From: Neelides folsomi
Lineage: Eukaryota; Arthropoda; Collembola; Neelipleona; Neelidae
Assembly: GCA_034687125.1 (NCBI GenBank)
Contig: JAQGBZ010000022.1
Span: forward strand, 248,001 to 312,000
Reading direction: 5' to 3'
Length of the DNA stretch: 64,000 bases
The notes beneath the pieces are model-generated. The model was not told where the DNA came from, ran no database searches, and was given only the letters and a program-made list of their open reading frames with translations. Positions 24,901 to 36,900 of the stretch are shown here, in pieces. Made by a program: the position numbers and the translations under genes. The stretch's first letter is position 1; every line of letters starts with the position of its first letter.

Positions 24901-27900
24901 TTTAAGTGTAATTTCTTCAGATGGTTCTTCTGATTCTTGTCGTTGTAAAGTGACTTCGGCAGAAACTTCTTCAACTGGTTTTTTCTTTTTCTTTTTAATT
25001 GTAACATCTTCTGTTCCCTCCACTGAATCCTGCTTTGAAACCTTGACTTTAACAGAAATCTCTTCTTCGGCTTCAGTTCCTTTCTTTGGTTTCTTTTTCT
25101 TAATGGTTGTCTCCTCACTAATATCTTCAGCCTCAGTAGGTTTCTTTTTCTTAATAACAATTTCCTCAGTCGGCTCTTCTGAAGGTTCATTGGACTTTGT
25201 TTTTGGTTTAATTTCAACCACAATTTCATCACTAACGACAACTTTTTCCTTTTGTTCTGGAATTTCAACAGTTTCGGCTTTGTTGAAATCGACATCCTTA
25301 AGAACCTCTTCAGTGGTTCCATCTGCAACCATTTCATCTTCAACTTTACCAACTCCGCGAACTTTCTTTTTCTTTGATGAAGCTTTTTCAGGAGTGATTT
25401 CTTTTTCAGTCGCAGTTACAGAATCTTTTCTTGCAAAGGGAATTTCTGCTGATTCTTCTTCTGTTACTTTTTCTTCTTCGCTCTTTGGTCGAGCCAATTT
25501 TGTTTTCTTTGTAACCGTTACTTTTTCAACAGGAATTTCTTTTTCAGAAGCCTTTTCTGGCTCTTTTACATCTATTGAGATGTCTACTGAAATTTCTTCA
25601 GGAACGTTTTCTTCGGCAGATTTCGTTTTTCCCAATTTTGTCTTTTTTGTAATTGTTACTTTCTCTTCTGGAATAAATTGTTCAGAAGCTTGAACAGGCT
25701 TTTTGAGCCCAATAGTAATTTCAGTTGAAGATTCCTCTTTGATTTCTTCCTCTCCAACTTTTGGTAATGCCATTTTAGTGGTTTTCGAAATTGTGACATT
25801 CTCTTCTGGAATCAGCTTTTCAGAAGCCTGCGCAGGTATCTTTGTAGAAGTAATATCCTTTGAAGTTTCTATAGGTACGGCTTCATCTTCAACTTTACCT
25901 TTGCCTAATTTGGTCTTTTTGGTTATTGTGACCTTTTCGCTTGGTGTTTTCTTTTCAGATGCTTCTGATACACTTGGCTTCATATCTTTAATTTCTTTAG
26001 ATTCTTCTTCAGGTACAGTTTCTTCTTCATGTATAGCCTTCCCATGTTTCACCTTTTTAGTGACTTCCACTTTCTCTTCTTTGATTTCTTCCTCTTTGGC
26101 ATGTTCGGGTTCTTTTGGTTCAATTTTAAGGTCCAGAGAAATTTCATCTTTGGGAATTTCCTCGTCAACTTTAGCTTTTCCAAGTTTAGTTTTCTTTGTC
26201 ACTTTGACCTTTTCAATTGGAATTTCTTCTTCTTTGCCTTGTGATGGAACAGTTGGTTCAACACTGATGTCAACGGAAATTTCCTCTTGTGGAGTTTGAT
26301 CTTCGACTGCTTTACCCAATTTGGTTTTCTTTACGACTTTAACCTTTTCAATGTGAATTTCTTCTTCTTTTGCTTGTGATGGAGCCGTTGGTTCAATGGT
26401 GATATCTACAGAGACTTCCTCATTTGGGGTTTCATCTTCTGCTGCCTTTCCAAATTTTGTTTTCTTTGTTACTTTCACTTTTTCAACTGGAATTTCCTTT
26501 TCTTTGGCTTGTGATGGAGCTGTTTGTTCAATATTAATCTCCGCTGATACTTCTTCAAGTGGAGTTTTATCTTCAGCCGCTTTTCCCAATTTAGTTTTCT
26601 TTGTTATTTTTACTTTCTCAACTGGTATTTCCTCTTCTTTGGCTTGAACTGGAGCTTTTTGTTCAATGCTGATTTCAGAGGATACTTCCTCAAGTGGAGT
26701 TTTAACTTCAGTGGCCTTTCCCAATTTCGTTTTCTTAGTCACTTTGACCTTTTCTACAGGAATTTCTTCTTCTTTGGCCTGTACGGGTGCCTTCTGTTTA
26801 ATATTAATATCCACTGATATTTCTTCATGTGGAGTTTCAACTTCGGTGGCTTTTCCCAATTGTTCCTCAGTTGTAATTGTGACTCTTTCTTCTGGAATTT
26901 TTCCTTCTTTGGCCATAACTGATGGAGTTATTTTAATATCAACTGAAATTTCTTCCTTCATTGGTTCTTGGATTTCTTTCCCCTTCCCATGTTTGGTTTT
27001 CTTAGTAATGACAACTTTACGAGAATCTATTGGGAATTCGACCGAGAATTCTTCAGAAGCGTGGACTGGAACCGAAGGAGCGCCTTTGGGACTCATATCT
27101 CGTGTCAATTCCTCGACCGTAACTTCTTTCACCTGAAGTTCTCCCGCAGGGGAAACCTTTTCGGACCCTTTCGTAGGTTTTCCTTCTGCTATATGAAGTA
27201 AAGTTCCAGTCTCTGCAACTTCAACAGATTCGATTTGATCGACAATTTCGACAGCTGTTTGTTTTTTAGTTTCAGGAATTATTTTTGTGGATCCTGAAAG
27301 ATCAACTTCTTTAATTTTAAGTTCTCCTGCAGGTGAAAGTCTCCCCAATGCAATTTGCTCTTCATCATAGGGAATGTCATGTGTAGGTGACTGAGGCTTA
27401 AAATCTTCAATCTCAACTCCCAATGCCTCGTCGTATTTTTTTGTTCCCTTCTTCGTTTTTCCAGGTTTAATATTGAGAAGAGTTCCAGTTTCACTGACTT
27501 CTACTTCTTCAGTTGGTGCAATTGTTGATTGGGCCATTTCTCTTTTTATTTCTGGAATTTCTTTTGTAGTTCCAGGGGCTGCAATTTCATTAACTCTTAT
27601 CTCATTTGCAGTATAAAGTGGGCTATCGGCTTTCTCTTCTTTCACTTTTTCAATTTCTTGGATGTCGTAAATAGCTTCAACTTGGTCAATAGTGATTGAA
27701 TCTCGTGGTTTTCCTAATATGGATTGACCAACTTGAGTTTTAACCTCTTCAATAATTAAATCCTGTTCCCTCCTTAAGGTGTTCACGAATTCACCAATAA
27801 CAGGTGTAATTGGAGTAGCCGAATATTTAGCAAAGTGTTCAGGAGACGCTTCCTTCCCTTCACACTTTTCCATTTCTGCATAAGTTTCTTCAACTACCAC

Positions 27901-30900
27901 AGCTCCTTCATTGGGCAAATAAGAAGATCCAGGTTTTTCTCCTACTGGCTTTGCATGTTCAAAATGAGTTTCCTTTTCATTAGGAATTCTTTCTTCCATC
28001 CCTATGCTCCTCTTATTGGTTGTAGAAACTGAGGCAGAAGAAGTTAGATTTGCTACTGTTTGGAATGAGCCTTCACATTCTACTGGGTAATTTTCTTCAA
28101 TCACAAAGTTTTCTATTGTTGTGGTATTATGGTTAACATTTTCTGACTTTGGTTTGACCATGTCAGCCATGCTCCCGACAGTTCCGTATGCAGAGACTGT
28201 TTCTTGGGAGTAAGATATCATTTGAATAAGCTCTGATTTGGAATTTTTAGGTTCCTTTGTAAATTCTTCGATCGTTCCTTCTTTAATGTTTGTTTGAGGC
28301 TGATTTACTTCTGCTAAACTTCTATCAGAAATGATGTCCCTAAGGCTTGCAACTTCTCCTTTAACTTCTTCTAGAAATCCTGTTTCTTTATCCGAAGCAA
28401 AAGTTTCAAACCCGGTTACTGATTTTTGTTCTGCAATATTGACATTAGCTTTTGATAATTTTTGCTTCTTTTCACTAATATCAGATGGTCGAATTTCAAC
28501 ATTAATTTCTTCAACGCTGTAGTGGGATTTGTCTGTTAGGAACGCTTTTGCTTCTCCGCTCTTTGGTTTAAATTCTTCCTCGAATGTTTCCTCTTTCTCA
28601 TATTGATTTGAAGTTTCAACTGTGACATTATCACTTTCAACTAATTTAGACGTTGCTTTAAGACCTTTTTCATTATCGTGTTTAATCAAATCTTCAGTTG
28701 AAATGGCTTGCGTTGATGTTGTTTGAATATGGGATAAGGAAGAAATGGTGGCGCTTGCACGTCTAGTTGTTAAACTTAATCCTTCCATTTCTTTAATTTG
28801 CTCCTGCTCGTCGAGGAACTCAGCTGCTTCATGGTAAACTTCGTGAGGATAATCCTTGGGCACTATTAATAAAAATAGTTAATTCCATCCAATAAAAAAT
28901 AAAATAATTAATTGACCTCCCTACTAATGCTATCTTTAATTGGTAATTTATATTGTTTATATTAATACCTTCCTCGATAATAGGGAGGCTATCGAGGGCA
29001 TCGAGATAAGTTTCCTCCTCGATCTCCTCAATTGTTACACCTCCACCTTCCCCTTCTTTTATGGGCTCCTTCGAGCTTGTAAATGTAGTGGTAGTGTGAA
29101 CGTGTTGTTTTCCATCTTTGATAACATACTCAGTCGTCATGTCAGTGATTGCATCCCCGGTGCTTCTCCTATGCTGTGATGGTTTAATTTTAGGCACCTC
29201 CTCAACTTCTTCTTCTGTAGTTACATATGTCTCTCTGGCTATTGACATTTTTGGTCCTCTATTCTCAAAAGGTGTTTCTGAAATGGCATCTGTCACTGTC
29301 TCGACCACGGCTGACTGCCTTGGTTCAAATGTAGAGCGTGCAAAGGCTTCAGTTGGTTTCGTCTCTTTGTCCTCTTCAACACTTTCGTAAGTATTATGTG
29401 TGGAGATGAGTGGTTTCTTTATTGTAGGTGTGTCAAGAATCACCGTGGCCTTTGTATCTATTGATTTCAAATTATTAGGTTTTAAAGTCTCTGTTTCATG
29501 AGACAGTTGGCTCTCAACTACTGACACGCTGGTGTGTGGTGTGATTTCTGGATGGGCATTTTGATGTATGAGGTTCTCTTCAATGTCTTTGTAGAAATCT
29601 AATTTGTCAATGTGAGTTGTTTGTGAGGAAGTGAATGTGTGTTTTCTATCTTTAAGACTTTCTTTGGCAGAGCAACTTTCATATTTTGTGTCTTCCATGT
29701 GTTTTAATGTTTCCTCTATTTTTTGATCACTTTTAATTAAGCTTTGGGCTTCATCAAACGTGAGTTTTGCCTTTACAGATTTTTCTGGACTTTTTCTATC
29801 TTTTTGTGAATCCATTGGAAGGTTTTCATTGATTATTTTTGCATCATGTGGGGTAATGTTAATACGTGCTTTTTTACCAACTTTCATTTCATCGGGAGAT
29901 CTTAAGCTTTCATTTTCAAGTTGAATAACTTCGGATATTTGAATATTTTCAAAGTTGTCTATGATCATTTTTCCCAATTCTTCTTTTGGATGAGAAGAAG
30001 AAAATTGAGATTCTAATGAAATTGGCTGTTGAGATTCAACTGTTATTGAAATTTGTTCAACTGATGATGGAACTCCTTTGTCTGTCGGTGCAGTAAATGA
30101 AAACTGTGCAGAATTTTCATTTGGAACTTCTTTATTTGTAATCGCTACAATCAGATTAGTTCCAGTAAAACCATATTTTCCTTTACCTTCCAGAGAAGTG
30201 ATGTTTTCAAAGGGAGATTCAGAAGTCGAAACTTGTGTTTGGCTTACATTTATTCCCTTATGTAATGTAATGTTAACGTTAGCAGTTTGAGGCTCATGTT
30301 GTTCGCATTTAAAGTTTCCACATTGATCTAAAAGTTGGTTTTGGCTTTCTCCAGTTGCTTCTAATGGTTTTTGTGTTATTGTTGCCTTTTCATTAAATGA
30401 AGGTTTATCATGGAATTGAACTTCTGATATTGAGACATCCGTTTGGTCAATTGAAGCAACTTTCTTTGTTGAGAATTTTGTATTGGCTTTAGTTTTGGTA
30501 GGTTTCGGTTCCTTAAATAATGTTTCCTTTTCAGTTGACACAACTTCGTTCAATAGAGATGGGGTTGTGGTAATATTGCCATGTTTCATTTCAGAATCAA
30601 TTGATAAATTTTGTTCTTTATCTTTTGAAATTGTTTCTTCACTCATTGCTACTTGGAAAGGTCTAACTTTAACTTTCGCTTTTTGTAAATCGGAAATTGG
30701 CGATTCCATTTCTGTTTCAACTTCGTGAACTTTCACTGTGGTATTTTCAACGCTATGACTTTCTTCATTGTAATTTTGTATGCCAATTCCACGTTCGGGA
30801 GAAGACAATTTGACAAAACCTTCAATTACTACTTGTTTGGCTATTTCCAATGTTCGTTTAATTTCAAAATCTTGTTTGGCATTTGCTTCCACACGTGGTT

Positions 30901-33900
30901 TAATTTTTTCAAAAATATTTTCAATGGCATCATTGACATTTGTTATTTGTGTGATAGCAGACTTTTGATTTACAAATGATTGACTGGCATTTTTAAATTC
31001 TCGTTTTTGATTTTCAATTGAATCTTCTTTTTGAATTGTTTCTTGTATACTGGATTCGATTGCTTTTAAAGGTTTTTGAAGAGATCGACTAGCATTTAAC
31101 TCTTCAGGAACAATTGTTTCCAAGTTGGAATATTCTGATGGCATTTCTGGTTTAGTTATTTGAATTCCTGTTACTTCATCATAAGTAGGTTTTGAGTATA
31201 AGTCTTTGGGTTTTTCATATTTAGTGTAGACTCCGCTTGAATCCATTGTACTTGTTTCCTCGATTTGACAAGTTTCGAGTCCATCAATATTAGCTTTGGC
31301 CATTTGAACTTGTGGCAATTCTTTTACAAGCTCTGATTCCTTTTGAAGAGCTCTTTGTTCAACATTTGCGACTGATTCATTTAGTTTGCTTTCAATCATA
31401 TTAGATAAAGTGCTCAATTGTTGTTTTTCAATTAATAATTCCGATTCTTTTTCTGAAGTAAAATCTTGTTGAACTTGAGATGTTTTTAAGGGCAAAACAT
31501 TGTAACTTGGTGTAACTGGAGGAATTGTTTCTAGAACAAAAGTGCCAAAGTTTTCTTCTGTCCGAGTTTCCTCAACTAAGGAACTCATTTGTTTCTGCAA
31601 ATGCTCTTTTTTACATCCTTGCGCTGTTTCGTATTTAGGAATTTCCATTGTTTCTTCTTTTTGCGAAGTATTCACTTCTTTGATTTCCAATTCATGTTGT
31701 AAATCAGATTTTGGAAGAGCAGTTTCATACTCTAATTTGGTGCACAATGGTTTTGAATCTCTTATAATCATGGCTTTTTCAGTTTGATATGGTCGCTTTT
31801 CTGAATCAATTTTTAAACTTCCTTTAGAAGTTTCAAAAGGTTTTTCTTTAAAATCTATTACTGAATGAAGAGATGTAACAGCTTGTTCTGTTAATGGAAT
31901 TAATTCAGATTGGCTAATGTTAGCCTTATCATCAGAATAATAATTATTCAAATTAGTCGTCATTTCTCTCGGAATTGCATACTGATGAGAATGAATAGCT
32001 TCTTGGGATTGTTCAAGCTTTTCATATACACGATTAGGATGTTCAATATTTCTTTCTTCTGAAAATACTTCCATTTGCTCATTTCCTTTGTTTAAAATAT
32101 TTGGTTGAACTTTAACATTTTCTGGAACTTCATAAATATTTTCATTTTCAAAGACAGTTTGCTGTTCGGATTGCACATTTTCTAATTGGTCAAATGAAAT
32201 ATTTCCAGATGCTCTTTGAATTGCAGGAGTGGTAAGAATTTCTTCATTTTCATTTATCTCTACATTTCCAATTTGTTTTGCTCTATGGCTTTGAATTGAA
32301 GGAAGTCCATAAGTTAAAGGTCCTTTTGAATAATTCAATTGCCCTTCATTTTCATATGTATTTATTTCTTCAACATTCGTGATGTTTTGATTTTCAAATA
32401 ATTGTTTAGCTTTTTCTTTTATATCTTTTTCTGTATTGAATGATACTTCTGATTCAATAATGTTGCTTTGTTCTACAACTAAAGGTATTTCCTTTTCAAG
32501 CTTTAATTGAGCATTTTTCCCTTTAAGTTTGGAAATTTCATTATTTGATTCAGATTCATTTACAACAGTTTCTTCGATTTGTTTAGAAATTTGTTTTGTG
32601 ATGTGTGGTTTGGCTTCTTTGGTTGTTCTAACTGTAGGTTCTATAGGAATTTCACTTTCGTAAATACCAACCTCTTTAACCATCTTTGATTCGACGTTGC
32701 TCATAATCGGATTTCCAAATTCTTCTTTTTCTTGTATTTTTACAAATGGAGTTTCAGTTTCATTTAATTGAACTATCTCTGTAGTTTGTGATTTTGATTT
32801 TTTGAATTTGCTTTTTGCCTTAGCGCTTTCACTTTTAAGACTTTCAAAATCACCTTCTTTTTCACTCGTAATTGTTTCACAAATTTGTGTGGATGTTTCT
32901 GGAATTATTGACTTTGTAGCTTTTACTTGCTCGTTTGATTTTATATTTGATTCTTTTTCATTGTCATATGAAATTATTTCGGATACTTCTTTTGATTCCT
33001 TTGGCATAAATGACGAAGTAGCTTGTGTAGTTTTATTATACGGAATTTCAAGTTCACTTTCAGTTTCAAAGCTTTCTGGTCTTTGGCTTTGATGGTGCTT
33101 GAACATACCGACGTTATATTTTGCATTTGTACTTTTCAATTTAGGAGTTTTTAACTGTATTTCACTTTCATTTATAATTTCTTCTATTTGAACTGAGGCT
33201 GAACTCATGTCATTAAATTCAATAAAAGGTTTAATGTTTTCTTTTATTGTACAAATAATTTCAATCTCGCTTTCCTTTTCGTTCGTTTTAATTTCTTGGA
33301 TTTGTTGAGCAATTTTTGAGCTTCTTTTATCTTTTGCTATAAATGATTCTGGCTTTGTTGGCATAAAAGAAGTTTCATTTTCGCTTGTGTTCACTTCAAT
33401 ATTTTCTATACTTGATGCAGTTGGAACTAATTTTATTTTTGTTCTAATCTCTGTTTCCCTCACAGTTTCATTTTCATTTATTATGGGTTCATTGACATTA
33501 AGAGCAATGCCTTCAATAAGGTTTATTGTGGCTTGATTTGGGGAATTTGATTTTAGTTTATCTTCCTTTTCAAATGTAACGGTAGTTGAATTTACAGTTG
33601 GAATTGCAATGTCATATGATGATGTTGGTTGGATCTTTTCGGATTCAAATGACATTTCAACTAATTGTTCCTCTGTTTCAGTATCTTGAATTATGACAGC
33701 TTTATTGGGAACATTGGAACCTTTAGCTTTACGTTTCTTTTCTGGTTTGTCGAGAAGTTTTGAATCTTGTTCAAAAGTTTGAGTAATCTCCTTGGTTTGA
33801 ACAAACTTTGAAGAAACAACTGAAACATTTTCTTTCTTAGTTTGATCGATTTCCGGCGAAATCTCTTCATTGCTTTCAAAATCTACATTTGAATCAATGG

Positions 33901-36900
33901 ATTCATGTGATTTCGGAATCTTTTTCTTCCTTTTATCATTAATATGAATCTCTTCCTTTGGTAAGGTTATTTCTTTATCTGGAATTTCAGTAATTTCCAT
34001 ATCAAATTCACTGATCATTTTTGTTGGTATTTCAACTTCTGAAAGAAAATCTTCTTTTTGATCAATTTTGAATTCTGTTTTATATTCAACTTTTTCTTCA
34101 ATCTCAATTATTTCTTTCGGTGATGATTTCAACTTTGGTTGCTTTATTTCTTTTGGCAATTTTATTTCTGTTTTCTTTTCAACTTTCTTTAGTTTGGGCT
34201 TCGTAAATTGGTCAGGCTTATTTTCTGAAATTTCTTCTTGTTCCAAATCGTTCGTTTGTGGAATATCTTCAGAAACAAATTCTTCAATTGATTCAATTGA
34301 TTGTTGAGATTTTTCCGATTCTTTTTCGGGGCCTTCAGGTTCAGTTGGCTTTTTTATTTTGGGTCCTTTGACTTCTTTTTTAACCTCAATTGAAAATTCA
34401 TTCAGCTCCTTTTGATTATCTTCGATGTTTTCAAGCGGTTTTACAACTTCGACTTCCTCTTTTATATCGGTCTTTTGGGGTTTTTTAGTTTTTGGTTTTT
34501 TACCAGGAGTTTCGGTTACTTTTATTTCCAAATTATCATTTGATGGCATTTCGCCTTCTGTAGATAATTCTTGAGTTTCCATTTTAAATTCATATAATTC
34601 TTCTCTTTCGGTAATTTTTTCTTTTGGTTTTTTAACTTTTAAATCTTCAGGTTGAACAATAACGTTTTCTTTAGAAACTTCAACTTCTTCATTTTCTTTT
34701 ACCGGTTCAGATTTCATTTCAGATAATTTCAGTGGTTTTGGCTTTTTCAGAGATTGTTTGCTTGAAGAAGTTTCATCCGGTTTAATTTCAATATCCATTT
34801 CCCTCTGAGTTATTTTGAATTCAAATAATTCATGCTGTTTTTTTACTTCCTCTTCTTTAAGCTTTTTGACTTTCTTATTTAAAGGTGTAATAGGTAATAA
34901 TTCCTTTAGTTGTTCACTTATATTCTCATCGTTAATATTAACATCTTCTTCAAAGCTCACCTCTTTCTTTTCATCATCTTTTATGGTAACTCTTTTCTTT
35001 GGTTTTTGTTGTTTTGATTGTCTCTTTATTGAAGGAATATCTTTTAATTTCAATTTTATTTCTTCTTTGGAAATTGGAGCTTGCTCAGTAATTTCTTCTG
35101 ACTGTGATATTTTAAATTCATAAAGTTCACTTTGTTTTTCGCTGTTTTTTTCTTTTGACATTTTCTTTTTATTATCTTCAGGCTGAACAACGTTCGGTTC
35201 TTTTATTTGCAATTCATCATCAATTTCCTCTGGTGGTAGAATTGAAAGTTCTGTTTGTACATTTTCATTTTCTTGGTCTTTAGTAATGTCCTTTTTCATT
35301 TGTTTCGATTTCTTTGTTGGTACTTTACTAGTAATTTTTTCTACAGCATCAATTTTTATATCATCCGTTGAAGAAATGTCTTCTTTTGGTGTTAAATTTT
35401 CATTTTCTGGCACTTTAAATTCATATTGTTCCTGTTGTTCTTTCATGGTTATTTTCGAACTTTTCTTTTCTTTTTTAGCCATTGGGATATGCTCATCTTT
35501 GTCTTTAACTTTGATTTCAATATCAATTTTGTTCATGTCAGTATCGTCTTTTTGTAAGGAATTCACTGTAATGAATTCAATTGGTTGCTTCATTTGATTT
35601 TCACTTGTTTCAACTTTCTCTTCGCTTTCACTTTTGAGAAATTTTTTGGGTTTTTTCTTCTCTTTCGGAACTTGATGACCCGGAGTTTTGATCTCTTTTT
35701 CTTCTTCTTTTTTCATTGTAGGTTTAAAGTCAATTTTATCTTCTGTTGAATCTTGGCTTACGAATTTATCTTTTTGAAGCTTTTCAGGAACGATTTTAAA
35801 TTCATAAGACTCTTTCATTTTGGCCGATATTTCTAAATTTGGAGTTTCAGTTGAATCTAATATGATTTGATTTTCAATATCATCTTTCGTTTTAATAGTT
35901 GATGGTTCTTTAAGATGAACTTTCTCAGTCTTTTTCTTCTTTTTAATTTCAGACTTTAGATCTTTAGGAACCTTTTCTTTTCCTGTATCTTCATCATCAG
36001 ATTTGTGGGATTTCTTTGGCAGTTCAAGTTTTAAAGTTGGATTCTTTTCTTCAAGAATGTTAAGTGGTTTCTCAGTTTCACCTATTTTAAATTCGTAGGA
36101 TAGGTCAAATTTCTTTATGGTTTTTTCTTTTATGCCTTTGATCTCTTCAGCGTTAGGTTGAAATAACGAAGAAGATTTTTCTTGAACTCGTATATTTTTG
36201 TCATCCTCCATCTCGTCTTTGGTGAGTTCATTAGGATTTTCCATTTCATCATTTGATGATGTGTCACTTTGGATTTCTTGATTTTTATCATTAGGCTGTT
36301 TAGGTTTTTTCCGCTGTCTGATTTTTGATTTTTTAATGGGGCTTAGATTAATATCAACCTTCACATCTTCAACTGGCTTTTCACATTTAAAGCTTGAAGT
36401 ATCTTTAAGATTCTTTTCTTCCTTCTTATCATTGATGTCTTTTGCTATTGGGTGTAATTTGGCCTTTTCTAGCTCTTCCTCTTCAATAGGAATTTTGCCT
36501 TTCCCAAGTTTCAATGAAGGTTTTTCATTATCTTCGACTTCTTTTTGAGTCTTTTCTTTTGGCTTAAACTCGGTTTGAGTCTCCAATACATTTCGACTAA
36601 GTTCATCGTTATCTTTTTTAACGTCTTTTGATTTTTTATTATGCTTAGATGGTTTTGATATTTTCATCGGAACTAATGGCTCACAAGGTTTTTCATCTTT
36701 TTCGTTTTTGTCCAAAGGCTTTGGTTTTAATTTTTCTATATCGTCCTTCTGGGATTCCTCTTGAATTTTTTTTGGAATTGGTTTCAAATTTACGTTTTCA
36801 CCTGAAATCTCCTCTTTAGGTAAAACACCTTTACCTCTTTTCCATACATTTGGTTCGATGTCTTCGTTAATTATTTCGGGCTTTTCTTTTTTCTTTATAT

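Noticed and set aside
24005-26650. Long + strand open frames rich in Ser, Thr, Phe and Val opposite PEVK exon 3
   Set aside because: They are the mirror of Lys/Glu/Pro-rich codons on the - strand; they have no splice context and no domain.
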